This document shows, piece by piece, positions 32,349-43,159 of a stretch of DNA of 64,000 bases. Where the stretch lies: NCBI GenBank assembly GCA_963920705.1, contig OY987226.1, forward strand, positions 9,488,501 through 9,552,500. Direction: 5' to 3'. Each line of letters starts with the position of its first letter. Within the stretch, counting starts at the first letter, position 1. The notes under the pieces were generated by a model. The model was not told the origin of the DNA. It was given only the letters and a program-made list of their open reading frames with translations, and did no database searches. The translations under genes were made by a program, and so were the position numbers. The DNA is from Odiellus spinosus (taxonomy: Eukaryota > Arthropoda > Arachnida > Opiliones > Phalangiidae).

Positions 32349-34792
32349 ATTGATGGAAAAAACTAATCTCTTTAAGTATTTAAATTCGCGAGATCAATCT
32401 AAATTTTTAATAGTGAAACTGAAAAAAAAAAAAAAAAATTAAAATAAAAATTAATCATCAAATTTAATTGCTCCCAAAAATTTAAACAAGTCAAGAATTG
32501 TTTACATCAAATTTTGAAAAATTCGCCTAGGCCTAAACGTCACGCGTTAACTAAAATTTAAAATTAAGCGGGCATCCGAGAAAAGTAATTGGGCTTTTAC
32601 ATAAAACAACATTGAAGTAAAAAGGCTAGAAAAAAACCAGTTGTGATAAATGAATCCTTAAATGTCCAAAACACCAAAATGGCTACCCTCTAAATTGTCG
32701 CCCTTCCCTCAGAGACAATGGCTATGATAATTATTCCCGAGTTAAATAATTAAGTTAATGCCGAAAGTCTATACCACTCGGTATATCTGGTGAGTTGGAA
32801 TAGTCTGCTATGAGTTGACTAGCACTCCCATTGAAATAACATGGGACGTTAGCTATTAGTATAGTTTCTCAATACAACGCTATGGCAGCGAAACTAGGCC
32901 TCCCTCCCGAGCATAGCGAGATTTTCCACTATGGCTGGCTTGCAGGCGACCCGTAGAAAATCCCATAGCAAAGACGAGAAATTTAACAACTTTTTTGGAA
33001 AATAATTTCGGTTAAAAAAGTTTGGGGAAAAAAGCCGGAACAAAGCTAACCTTAAGAAACGAAACCTCCTATACCGATATCCGATGAGATATTGTTCTTA
33101 AATCAAATATTTCTAAAGTTATGAATTTTCTTTCGAACCCTAGTTGAAATGCGAAAATCCCATTGCGGGCTATGGCGTCGATCGCCGCCTTTGTGCTTGG
33201 GTAAAATACAATGTTAGCGGCTATGGGAGAGCTTACGCGGCTATTTCCTATGGACGAAAAATACCGTATTTTGAAGGCGATTTTAACAAGTTGACACTTA
33301 AAATTTCGTTAACATTGCAATGTACTAAAGTTAGAAGGGATATTTAACTATTTTTTGGCTATTTGCTTTGTCCCTAAAATCATGAAATTAAAGAAAAATT
33401 ATCTTACCAAAGAAAGTCACTATCACTCATAGGAAACCGTTCTAAATGCTTCGTACTGGAAATCGTTGCGCTCGCTGTCGCCGTGACAAAATTTCCACGC
33501 CGCTAGCGCTGTGGTAAAACGAACGCTTCAAATGGCGCTTGGCGATTGGCCACTTTCGGAAATGGCGCAAAAAATAATCGAATCCTCGATGACTTTGGCA
33601 ATCACGTGACCGATTTTTACTCCAATCGCTAAACAGTCATTCCCCTAGAGAAACGGCGGGAAAAATATTATGCCCGTAACAGTCCGTTGGCAAATATAAA
33701 TTTTTAAACAAAAGAACTCTCCGGGAGTCGCCTTTTAAACTTCAAGACGAATAAATACCCAAAATGTGTATTATATAAATGGATTAAAAATTTCGGAACT
33801 AAGTCAACAAAAGAAAGATTAACAGAATAATTTATGTTAATTTGAACTTCCAAGGAGTAAAAAACAATACAAAAAAAAAATACAAATAATGAACAACTTT
33901 ATAATATAATCGAAACAAATGAATTGTTTTGGGGAGATATAGGTATAGGAGGACAAAGAGGGGCCTACTAAACCTAGTCTTCTACTGCAAGGTGCGTTGA
34001 CTTCAAGGGGGAAAATCACGTTCAAAATCTTTCGTGCGTTGACGCATAAGCCGGATACCTCCGATTAAACGAAGCGCACCCTGTTCAAAAAGAAATCTTT
34101 TATCTCCCAATAACAAAGAGTCTACCTTAATTCGTCACATTAAAGTGAAAATAATAATTAAAATTAATCAGTTTATTTTTCATATGTAATATCTTAATTT
34201 TAGTATAGGCCATTATGATTTAGGCCTAATAACATGTTAGAATTTTTTATGTAAACATTTCTTTTTTATATACGGCATGGGCGGAAAAAAATATGGCTTA
34301 AGAAACTTTTTCAGGGGAAAATTCGATTTTCGTGTTTGATTTATGAGGCAAACTCTCCCGCCCTTCCCTCCTCCCCGATAAAATGAATAAATTAAATGCT
34401 TCATGACCAATAAGATAGCCCTGATATCACGTGACAAGAAAAAAAAAAGCAACTCTATCGCGTCGTCTGCAACACTATTATCGGCAGATTTCGAAACGAT
34501 TTTTCGTTCGACATTTCGTCACATCTCACATGTTGGATTGTAAATTTTGAAACCTACTTTAAAGATTTATAAGGTAATTTTTCTATTAAAAAACGTTTAT
34601 GCGCACGTTTTTTTTATTTTAGTTACATTTTTTTTTAAGAAGGATGTAATCATAATATTTTTTACTTTCACCTAGGCCTAATCTTTCTGACAGTGATTTG
34701 GGGCATTGGGGGTAAAAATTTAAATCTTATTTCATACATTAAGAACAGACTTTTCTACAAAACTAGCAAGAAGTTTTTATCCCGTGAGCTTA
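32349..34792. other. Spacer between HMGB copy 3 and SAP30
   Basis: About 2.4 kb holding the divergent promoters of HMGB copy 3 (minus) and SAP30 (plus). Between 32870 and 33270 the words CTATGGC/CCATAG and GAAAATCCCAT recur in both orientations, suggesting a degraded inverted-repeat element. No coding exon seen. Confidence 0.45.
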
Positions 34793-35497
34793 ATGAACGG
34801 CTTCAGCACGGAGGAGGAAACGCAGGCTAGCCACAATCAGATTTGTTGTTTACTGGATGATGGTGTACGCTGTTCTCGTCCAGCTGGTAACGCGAGTTAC
34901 AGCAAACGTATCCAAAAGACAGTGGCGCAAAGGAAACTTAAGCTTAGCATTGAACAAAATGTAAGCTCGTATTAAAATTCCCCAAAACAACCAAATTAAC
35001 CACACTCTTTCTAGGCTAGGCATATTTACATATGTGACTACCACAAAGGCGTAATTCAAAGCGTAAGAAAAAGAAAACGTAAAGATAGCGAGGATGATAA
35101 TGGTTTTGGGGACCATGAAATTGACCAACCTGAAGTAAACTCGACCCATTTCCTAAAGTTTTAAGCAAATACTTCCATTGTCCTTTCTTTTGTAGGTTGA
35201 TATGTTTCAACTTCAAATCAACGCTCTCCGTCGCTATAAAAAACACTATAAAATCCAAACCAGACCTGGACTGAATAAAGCCCAACTTTCTGACGTTAGT
35301 TGAATAAAAACTGATAGTTAATTTGATAAAATTCAAGTTGATTAACCTTAGATTTAATATTTTTTCAGATGCTTGCTCGCCACTTTCGTTCAATTCCAGT
35401 TTTGGAAAAAGAAGCGATAACTTTTTTCATTTATATGGTTAAAAACAATAAAAGTAAATTGGATCAGAAAAATGGTGCAGAATCATCTGGAAGCTAA
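34793..35497 (+). CDS. SAP30: SAP30, Sin3-HDAC corepressor subunit, 4 exons
   Basis: Predicted 171 residues from exons 34793-34960, 35015-35134, 35196-35294 and 35369-35497. SAP30 is a small nuclear scaffold of the Sin3-histone deacetylase repressor complex. The N-terminal zinc-binding module is visible: [10 protein letters not shown] with [12 protein letters not shown], then [10 protein letters not shown] after the first intron. A basic stretch [12 protein letters not shown] follows. The Sin3-binding part reads [19 protein letters not shown] and [19 protein letters not shown]. Length and order match vertebrate SAP30L/SAP30 without the long N-terminal extension of human SAP30. The ATG at 34793 (MNGFSTEEE) matches the family start. 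Introns are very short (54 to 74 nt). Confidence 0.95.
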
Positions 35498-36622
35498 AAA
35501 AAAAAATCCCTCAATCTCCTGTAATACCCCCGAATTTTGTTTCAATTTTAAGTCTGTACTCATTAGCTAAAAAAAATGTTTTTAAAAAATATAATTCCAA
35601 GGGAAACGTTTTTTAGTTTCTTGTTTGATGAGAAATATAAATTATTTGTAGAACTTTAAAGCCTGTAATTCAATTAAATGGAAATTAAAATAGTATTATT
35701 ATTAAAACATTTTCCTTGGTCATATATGAATTGTAATACGTGCTGAAAATTGAAATATCAAACTTAAAATGTGAGATTTCTTCTTTGCAAGATTTGCGTA
35801 TCATTTTACTGTATTCCATTTTTTACGTATGTAACTAATAATTTTAATCCTAAATTTTGTAAATAAAAAAACCCTGCTTTTTGGTTATAATAAACTAAAC
35901 TTTAATGAGAGAAGGAAATATTTTTAAAATGGCATTTTTTTGTACCAACCTCGGCTCTGTTTTGCTTCAGTTCCGCTAATAATTAAAATTAAATTCAGTA
36001 TAAGTATTTATTAAAGGGATATTGAATACTCTTTTTTATCAATTGCAGGGCTCCCACCCTAAAAGTTCATATTTTAATTTCTAGGTCCCTAAAATACATT
36101 ACATTGGTGTGGGACAAAATACTAGAAATTCTTCCCATGAAAGGAAGAATTCTCTTTTTATGGAAATAATTCTTAAAATTTTCACACATCCTCTATTTCC
36201 GAACTTGAATTAATAGATAAGTTACGATAAATCATCATATTTTGTTTTTCACCAGTTTCTATTTGGTTCTTAATTATTTTCTTTAGAATTTAGTTTCCTA
36301 TTTGGACCTCTTTTTAAGATAAACAGTCACCTTTTCACCTATTTTATTTCTGGATTTTGGTGGGGCCCTGTTTAGGACAAAGGGGTACAGAAAGAGTTGG
36401 AAAGAGAAGTCATGTGATCTGATTTTTATTGATCTCAACAAAAGGGGTTATACAAGACAACCTGGGATACTTATCAACCCACCTGGTGGAAAGCCTTACA
36501 ACAAAAAAAGGGAGATATGATATGACATGACCAGATCACATGCTTGTGTTCCCCACTCTGGATTAGGAGTGTTAAAAAATATGAAATCTCACTAAAGCAC
36601 TTCTTAATTTACAGTTGATTAA

Positions 36623-37141
36623 AGGAATAATGCAGCCCAACAATTATTGATTTTATATCGATTAAATAATCAACTAGAAAGAAAGTTACAAGTTAATATT
36701 AAGCTAGAAATCAATTTGAACTTACTTGGAAAATAGGCTTAAAGGGACTATCTGCGATTTTCATATCCCCTTTAAAGTCGCCTTCTTTTCTAGCTTAGTA
36801 GACGACGTTGTACAAAATAAATTGTACAGTCAAAGCTAGGCTGCGTGCGTAAGGGAAGAGCATTTTAAAGGGGCAAGTTTCAGAGCAGATAGGGCCATTA
36901 ATAGGAAATTTCGTATCTTGTTAACGAGTCTCCAGCCAAAAATTTCATTTTAATAAAGCGCACGCTTCTCTTGTAACTGGCTGGAAACTTTGTAACAACG
37001 AGATATCAAACTCTCCATGCAATATGGATCCCTGTTAAGCCTAATTTCCAAGTTATATTTAAATTTTAAGCTTATATTTGTTAATAATTTTTTACTAAAT
37101 GACAAAGAGTCAATAGAAAAAGCACTCGTTGCATTATCCCT
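36623..37141. mobile_element. MITE, family A, full-length, with a nested element
   Basis: Ends are AGGAATAATGCAGCCC (left) and, on the opposite strand, AGGGATAATGCAACGAG (right), flanked by TTAA at 36619-36622 and 37142-37145. The inner parts of both arms share GGCTTAA and related words with the family A copy at 14169-14563. It has no coding capacity. A family C element sits inside it. Confidence 0.75.
36743..36897. mobile_element. MITE, family C, nested inside family A
   Basis: Left end AGGGACTATCTGCGATTTT, right end TTTCAGAGCAGATAGGGCC, so the termini are inverted repeats. TTAA flanks it at 36739-36742 and 36898-36901. Related copies are at 45554-45691 and about 48516-48662; they share the interior AGCCTAGCTTTGA in one orientation or the other. 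Confidence 0.7.
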
Positions 37142-37176
37142 TTAAGTTTTAAAAACCTAAAATTAAGTTTTCATAC

Positions 37177-38869
37177 TTACAATGGATCTGTATCATCTCC
37201 TTTTAACGTCACGGTTTCTTCTTCTTCACTACTATCACTTGAAACTGCAACAAAAATTTTTTTCATAAAATTAAATTTAGATCAAAAAATCCAAAAGTTT
37301 TTTTTTATGAAATCTTACTAGTTGCTGTTTCACCACCATCTTTAATCTTTGAAGTTTCATCATCAATTTCTTCCATATCGAGAGTATCCCACGCGCTAGG
37401 ACCACCTTCGCCAATTAAAGACGCCCCTTTTGCCTATTTTAAATTAAAATTTAACATTTGGTTTACCAACTTTTCTCTCGTTAAATCAGGCTTCAGCCTT
37501 TCAAGCAGTTTCTTTCAGCCTCATTTTTAATACCTGCACAAATATTTCCTCAACTTTACTTGGAATCTCCTCAATAATTTCTATATCTTGAAGATTACGT
37601 TCAATGTCTTCAGTTTCAGTCTTAGGAATGAACCGAGTTTGTAAAAGTTTCTCCGATCGTAAAATTTCGGCGAATCCAACCTTCTTTCCACTTGACCTAA
37701 AAATTGACAAATTTCAATTTCTTGAATTTAACTCAGTTATTGCATGTTGAAATTTGAAATGAAAACTATCACCTGGCTGTTGCATCACTTGATAAAGATT
37801 CCCGAACAATTTCAGTTATTTTTTGAACTCTCCGAAATGCCATATTGGTTGCTGATAAAATTCTTTCTTTGCTAATTGTTGCTTTACCACCTAAGTGAAG
37901 CATGCAGACTTCTTGATGAGTGTTTAAACCAATTATGATTATTCCTGCAGAGACTCTTTCTTCTAAATCTGTTGGATCTATTACGAGGTTCTCCCTAAAA
38001 TCAAAATAACCATCATCAAATCTTGTTCAAGAGTGAAAATGGTTCTTTCTTAATATAAACTAACCCTTCGTTAAAGATGGCAATTGACGTGCAAAATGGC
38101 ATATGCAAGAGACTTAAGGGTACAGGGTCTCTTTCTTCAACTGTATGCTACAATGAAATTGAACTTACAACAAAAATGTTTAAATTATTGGAAGTTTTAA
38201 CGTACCACCGTGACATCAGCTCCCAAAACTGTAACATCTGGTCTCCTAAAATGGGATAAAGCAGCGACAGCGGATATGCTACCACATTCACTAATGTTCC
38301 CATCGTGATTTAATACGTGAACGTCAAGCCTGATATTCCAGACTTTTTCCCCAGAAACGACGCATAATGATTCCAAGTCAATGCAACGAGAGTCCCTAAT
38401 ACACCTTTCTAACAGTCTAGAGTATTCTCCACTAATGGTTATTTCAGATGAGCGATAGCTATCTACGTTGGGGGCAGCCATTTGGGAAAGTTCTACATTG
38501 ACATGCAGCTGACCTTCACTTGGTCTGGAACTGCGAGGTTCAGCGAGTTCGCAAGAAACTTGGGACAATACACTAAAAAAAGTACTTTTTAATCAGAAAC
38601 TAGGAAATTATTACGTAATAACATTTATTACCATGTATTTCCTAAAGAAACTAACACGCAACCACGATCAGAACCAAAAGATATTTTAACTTCCCGACTT
38701 TCCTCCGAGTTACGGCCGTCTAAACGCTAAAATTCAAAATTAGTTTCAGTTTCAGAAAGAAGTTCCCCTACATAAGCCTTGGTTGATTTGCCCGTGGCTT
38801 CCTTACCTTTTTGGTTACTACTAATTTCTGTACGAAATCTTTCTCGCAAATAGAAATGATATCTTTCAT
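37177..38869 (-). CDS. EXOSC9: EXOSC9 (Rrp45), RNase PH-fold exosome subunit, 8 exons
   Basis: Predicted 391-residue subunit of the RNA exosome core ring, which processes and degrades RNA from the 3' end in nucleus and cytoplasm. Exons (minus): 38869-38807, 38726-38632, 38572-38206, 38147-38065, 37994-37773, 37696-37534, 37433-37319, 37244-37177, all in phase. The RNase PH start is RLDGRNSEESREVKISFG, with SQVSCELAEP, ELSQMAAP, LERCIRDSRCIDLESLCVV and HVLNHDGN, followed by SHFRRPDVTV. The second part has ENLVIDPTDLEERV and LHLGGKATISKERI. The C terminus is acidic with SSDSSEEEE. The stop at 37177-37179 sits inside a perfect-looking splice donor (ATT/GTAAGTATG), so a further exon is possible. 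Confidence 0.93.
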
Positions 38870-39178
38870 GATTATTAATTTAACTAAAATTGTGATATTC
38901 TAAACATAAAACTTTCTTATTAAATAAGAATTAAATGAAAACAATACAACGTGCTTGACAACACAACATGCCAGAAACATCACGCTTGAAAATTTAGGGC
39001 TAAGTTCTGTCGTCTGCACCTAGTCACGTGGCCTGTTTTTCCGTAATGTCGCCACCTATCCGCAAGTTTGCGCCACTTGAAATTTTTCCGTGACACATCA
39101 GTTTTAGTCGGCGTTCGACAAAGGGTATTTGTTATTTATAATATAAAGTTTAAATATAAGTGTAATTAAACTTAAAAA
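38870..39178. promoter_or_regulatory. Shared divergent promoter of EXOSC9 and PSMC4
   Basis: The two ATGs point away from each other and are 309 bases apart, so both promoters and leaders must fit here. The central part (about 38995-39110) is less AT-rich than its surroundings and contains GTCACGTGG. No TATA box is obvious for either gene, which fits housekeeping bidirectional promoters. Confidence 0.6.
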
Positions 39179-40426
39179 ATGGATGATATCGGCATCATAA
39201 TACCGGATAAAGAAGAAACAGTAGTACCCGAGACTAGACCACCCACCATTGGAACTGTGGCTTCTGTGGACGATGACATTGAAGATCTCTTTACCAAGTA
39301 TAAAAAACTACAAAGGCAATTGGAGTTTCTCGAAGTTCAAGAAGAATACATAAAAGATGAACAGAAAAACTTGAAGAAGGAGTATTTACACGCTCAAGAA
39401 GAAGTAAAGAGAATCCAAAGTGTACCCTTAGTTATTGGTCAGTTCTTGGAAGCGGTTGACCCTAACACCGGAATTGTAGGCTCTACAACTGGATCCAATT
39501 ACTACGTTCGTATCTTATCAACCATTGACAGGGAGTTATTGAAACCTAGCGCCAGCGTCGCTCTTCATAAACACAGTAATGCCTTGGTTGATGTCCTACC
39601 ACCGGAAGCCGATAGCAGCATATCAATGTTACGAGCTGATGAGAAACCTGAGACTTCGTATGCTGACATTGGAGGGTTGGATATCCAAAAACAAGAAATT
39701 AGAGAAGCTGTAGAATTACCACTCACGCATTTCGAATTGTATAAACAAATTGGCATTGACCCTCCTCGCGGAGTTTTAATGTACGGTCCACCAGGTTGTG
39801 GCAAAACTATGTTAGCCAAAGCCGTGGCTCACCACACAACTGCTGCCTTTATCAGAGTAGTTGGCTCCGAATTTGTCCAGAAGTATCTGGGGGAAGGCCC
39901 TAGAATGGTGCGAGATGTCTTCAGACTCGCTAGGGAAAATGCTCCAGCCATAATTTTCATCGATGAAATTGATGCTATAGCTACAAAAAGATTCGATGCT
40001 CAAACAGGTGCAGATCGTGAAGTTCAACGTATCTTGCTGGAACTTCTGAACCAAATGGATGGCTTTGATCAAACTACCAATGTCAAAGTTATCATGGCTA
40101 CCAACAGAGCTGATACGTTAGATCCTGCCCTTCTAAGACCAGGACGTCTGGATCGAAAGATTGAATTCCCAATGCCAGATCGTCGTCAAAAACGTCTTAT
40201 CTTCTCAACAATCACTACCACCATGAATTTGAGCGAAGAAGTAGATTTGGAAGATTACGTAGCTAGACCAGATAAAATTTCTGGAGCTGATATTAACGCC
40301 ATCTGTCAAGAAGCTGGAATGCACGCCGTCCGTGAAAATCGTTACGTTGTTTTAGCTAAAGACTTTGAAAAGGGTTACAAGAATAACATTAAGAAAGACG
40401 AATCTGAACACGAATTTTACAAATAA
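39179..40426 (+). CDS. PSMC4: PSMC4 (Rpt3), 26S proteasome ATPase, intronless
   Basis: Complete 415-residue AAA ATPase of the proteasome 19S base, which unfolds and threads substrates into the 20S core. It starts [11 protein letters not shown] coiled coil ([20 protein letters not shown]) lies near residues 40-80, followed by the OB domain. The AAA domain has Walker A GPPGCGKT, Walker B IIFIDEID and the second region of homology with [10 protein letters not shown] and RPGRLDRK. The C terminus HEFYK is the Rpt3 tail with the HbYX motif that docks on the 20S ring. Similarity to vertebrate PSMC4 is very high along the whole length. It is a single exon, while its neighbours are intron-rich. This may be lineage-specific intron loss or a retained retrocopy. 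AATAAA occurs at 40540 and 40560. Confidence 0.98.
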   Translation: MDDIGIIIPDKEETVVPETRPPTIGTVASVDDDIEDLFTKYKKLQRQLEFLEVQEEYIKDEQKNLKKEYLHAQEEVKRIQSVPLVIGQFLEAVDPNTGIVGSTTGSNYYVRILSTIDRELLKPSASVALHKHSNALVDVLPPEADSSISMLRADEKPETSYADIGGLDIQKQEIREAVELPLTHFELYKQIGIDPPRGVLMYGPPGCGKTMLAKAVAHHTTAAFIRVVGSEFVQKYLGEGPRMVRDVFRLARENAPAIIFIDEIDAIATKRFDAQTGADREVQRILLELLNQMDGFDQTTNVKVIMATNRADTLDPALLRPGRLDRKIEFPMPDRRQKRLIFSTITTTMNLSEEVDLEDYVARPDKISGADINAICQEAGMHAVRENRYVVLAKDFEKGYKNNIKKDESEHEFYK

Positions 40427-40609
40427 ACTTCACATTTTTGTTTTCTACTAAATGTTCTAATGAAATTTTTGGTGTTAATATTTAACTGTAAATGTATCAT
40501 TCTTGGAAAAGTTACATTTCTGTTTCCTGATTAAGTCTAAATAAAATTTACGAAATACCAATAAAAACCCAAGATTTATTTGAACATCATTTGTTCCTTA
40601 CACATGAAT
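40427..40609. terminator. Shared 3' region of convergent PSMC4 and SF3A2
   Basis: The two stop codons are 183 bases apart on opposite strands. AATAAA for PSMC4 lies at 40540-40545 and 40560-40565. The minus-strand AATAAA for SF3A2 lies at 40575-40580. Cleavage 10-30 bases past each signal would make the two mRNA ends meet or overlap. Confidence 0.6.
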
Positions 40610-41478
40610 TTATTGTGGCAGAGGCGGTTGGAGAGGATATATGTGAGGAGGAGGTGGCAGTTGACTTTGTTGACCAGGTGGAGGGGGTAGAGGTCCAGAA
40701 TCATCTGGTGAATTTGAATTTCTTTGACCAGACATGTGGCTGGGTATTTTCATAGGCATCAATTTCATCATTCCTTCAGCTTTGAAAGTGAATTGTAAGA
40801 AGAACTGTTTGGTGTCTTTGTTCCACAGCGCCCAAAATTTTCCTTCACTTTTATCAACTTCTCGGCTGGGTACTTTAAAGCCGATCGTTTCATAAGGTTC
40901 AGCGGCGAACAAAAGGTATTGCCATTTCTTGTCCGGAGGTTCCACTTTTTGTTCATAAGCTGACATGAAACGATGACGGGGATAGATGGTTTCTGTGATT
41001 TCTGGATAATCAATTTGGAATAGTAGAGATTGCTGCCCTGTTTCTGGGTCTCTTTGCTTGGTTACTCGATACCCAGGTCGACCAATTTTAACAAACTTCT
41101 TAATGTCAACTCTAGGTTTAGCTGGTGCTGGTTGTTGAGGGGAATCTTTAGCTTCCTTAGCAGCACGTCGAGCTAAGTTAGCTTGATGTTTCTTTCCTTG
41201 GGTGTGGGCTAAATAACTTCCCTCATTGTTGTGTAAAGTTAGACACAATTTACATTCGTAAGAACCTGGAATTGGCAAAGAAATTAGTTTAATTTTAAAA
41301 ATGTTGCATTATTCATCACCTTACCCAGATGATTTTTCATAAAATAGGGATCTTTATTTAGATCTATAGTTTCGAGAGCCAATTGTCTCAACCTCTCCCG
41401 ACGATCACGATTGGTTTCTGACCAGGAGGCAACACCACCAGAGCCGGTTTTTCCACCCGGTCGATGTTGAAAATCCAT
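40610..41478 (-). CDS. SF3A2: SF3A2 (SAP62), U2 snRNP splicing factor, 2 exons
   Basis: Predicted 269 residues from exons 41478-41325 and 41265-40610. SF3A2 is a subunit of the SF3a complex that matures the U2 snRNP and holds it at the branch site. The start MDFQHRPGGKTGSGG and the segment ETNRDRRERLRQLALETIDLNKDPY are diagnostic. A matrin-type C2H2 zinc finger spans the intron: YECKLCLTLH...HTQGKKHQ. Downstream are YRVTKQRDP, LLFQIDYPEI and KFWALWNKDTKQFFLQF. The C terminus is a short proline-rich tail, much shorter than the repeated Pro-rich tail that brings human SF3A2 to about 464 residues. The stop at 40610 is followed by a polyadenylation signal, so the short tail appears genuine. Confidence 0.96.
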
Positions 41479-42049
41479 TATTATTGATTAGATTGTCTGC
41501 AAAAACCATATTGTTTAATAATCTAAGGAAAGAAAGGTTTGAACTTTAAGGAACCATCCAATTATCACCATACCCCACCCCCCCCCCCGCTCAATCCAAG
41601 GCCTACTGAGTTTACTTATAGTTATTAATTACCTCAATATACAAATTAAAAATACACTACCTTAGATTAGACTGAGTTGATTCGTAACATTCAAATGTAT
41701 TTAATAAAAATTACAGAAGCTAATTGCTTTTCCAGGGAACTTTCCAACTTCTTTGTAAAGTCTCAAAATGAACGCACTGGCGAACATGCAGCTTCTTCTA
41801 CTGTTACTACTAGATTATGGTAGATTAGTTGTGATGCAGCTTGTTTACTAATGTTTGATTGGTCACAAGCAACTTTCCTATATCTTCTTTCATACTATAT
41901 AGGATGAAACATCAGAAATCGCCTTGTCATGTTTCTACAGTCCGTATAAATTTCTAGCTGCAGTAGATTCCTTTGATCTCGGTAAGTCTCCCAAAGTTAT
42001 TAATTACTTGTAATTGTTAATTGATTTAATATTTTTGCAGTACAACAAC
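41479..42049. promoter_or_regulatory. Divergent SF3A2/POMP promoter region and POMP leader
   Basis: The two ATGs are about 570 bases apart and divergent. A splice donor CTCG/GTAAGTC at 41981/41982 and acceptor TTTTTGCAG ending at 42040 define a 5' leader intron of POMP. TATA-like words occur at about 41895 and 41945. A C homopolymer run lies near 41575-41588. Confidence 0.5.
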
Positions 42050-42715
42050 ATGGACTTACCAGCTGTCAAGCCTACCACTTCGCGAGCAACTAAATTTAAT
42101 TTTCCGGAAGGTGGAGATTATTGTTTTACAAGTAGCCTAAAACAAGGAGGGTTAGTCGAAAAAGATGAAATTGTGTATTTGTGGTTTATTAATTTTAATT
42201 TACTATTTTTAGAATAAACAATGGCAGGGCTCAATTGGGAGGATGTCACCCCTTAGAACAAGTTGAAAAAAATGTAATAAATTGATAAAATATCAAGTGA
42301 AAAGTACTAACAGTTTACCTGGTTTCAGTATGATGATTACGTTGATCAAACTAATTTTGCTATGATGAAGAAAATTCATGGTGTACATGCGCCATTGAGA
42401 ATAATGATGGAAAGGAAGGCAGCAACTAAGGTTTGATAGTCTAAATCTTGCGTATATACCTGTAAACTAACCATGTTTTTTATGCTTCAGGTTGAACGAC
42501 TACCTTTCTTACCAAGTTCTCACTTCAGTCTAGATATTTTGGAAAACAGACATGAAACCATTGGATTCGAAGACTTTTTGAATGGTACTTGTAGTATATT
42601 AATGAATGTACACTTCAAAAACCTAAAATCTAATTTTAAAATTATTTTAGATCCCACAGAATCTGAAGTCATGAGTCGTCCTCACGATGTGATGGAGAAA
42701 TACCTTAAATTTTGA
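42050..42715 (+). CDS. POMP: POMP (Ump1), proteasome maturation chaperone, 5 coding exons
   Basis: Predicted 140 residues, against 141 in human POMP, from exons 42050-42150, 42213-42273, 42329-42430, 42491-42584 and 42651-42715, with a further leader intron upstream. POMP is enclosed in the half-20S precursor, recruits beta subunits and is degraded when the core matures. Recognisable blocks are GGCHPLEQVEKN, FAMMKKIHGVHAPLRIMME, then RLPFLPSSHFSLDIL, and ETIGFEDFLNDPTESEVM. The N terminus is diverged, as usual in this family. It sits 1.6 kb from the proteasome ATPase gene PSMC4, with SF3A2 between. AATAAA is at 42754. Confidence 0.94.
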
Positions 42716-43159
42716 TTTAATTGAATATATTAATCTTTTTTATTTGTACCTAAAATAAATTTTCAAAATTTGGTATTACCAAAAATGTATATTTTTTTTC
42801 ACATAAAGTGTGCCAGATTTTCAGTTCAGTTTAATGTGGTACAAAGTAAATGAGGCGTAATATGGCAAGGAGGATTTCGGCATTATCCCGATCTTTTTAA
42901 TAGGCGCCCTCTCTTGAGTAAAAAGAGGAAATTTATCCATCTCATAAAATAAATTCAATAGAGACTGTACCATGCAGTATTCTTTCCCCTAAAGAATGGG
43001 TTTTCTTAGGATAGATACTTCAGACTGAAACAAAGCTATTGCGTCATTTTTAAGGAAAAGATGGCATAATTCATGGAGGTGGGCTGAGTAATCTCTCGAA
43101 TTATATGACGCACTAATGTACGTATTATAATATAGCTAGTAATTTATTTCAAATTGAAA
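42716..43159. other. Spacer between POMP and spartin genes
   Basis: About 440 bases with the POMP 3' end (AATAAA at 42754-42759) and the spartin promoter region. No exon or repeat recognised. Confidence 0.5.

Larger units (their letters stand above)
24650..32600. repeat. Tandem segmental duplication carrying three HMGB genes
   Basis: Three direct copies of a block holding an HMGB gene plus flanks. Marker words recur at matching places: GTAGTGCAGTTCCTGA at about 25161, 27855 and 30788 (3' side), and GGCCTAAACGT at about 26573, 29604 and 32531 (5' side). The spacing is about 2.7 to 3.0 kb. Exons are conserved, introns are alignable but indel-rich, and some spacer parts are unique. This indicates an old duplication with later insertions or deletions. 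Confidence 0.8.
35498..37176. other. Convergent spacer between SAP30 and EXOSC9
   Basis: About 1.7 kb between two stop codons. AATAAA at about 35862 could serve SAP30. The right half is a nested pair of TTAA-flanked elements (36623-37141). No coding exon found, although a terminal EXOSC9 exon here cannot be excluded. Confidence 0.5.

Noticed and set aside
33144-33347. Plus-strand 67-codon frame upstream of SAP30
   Set aside because: No family resemblance; it lies in a repeat-like CTATGG-rich tract.
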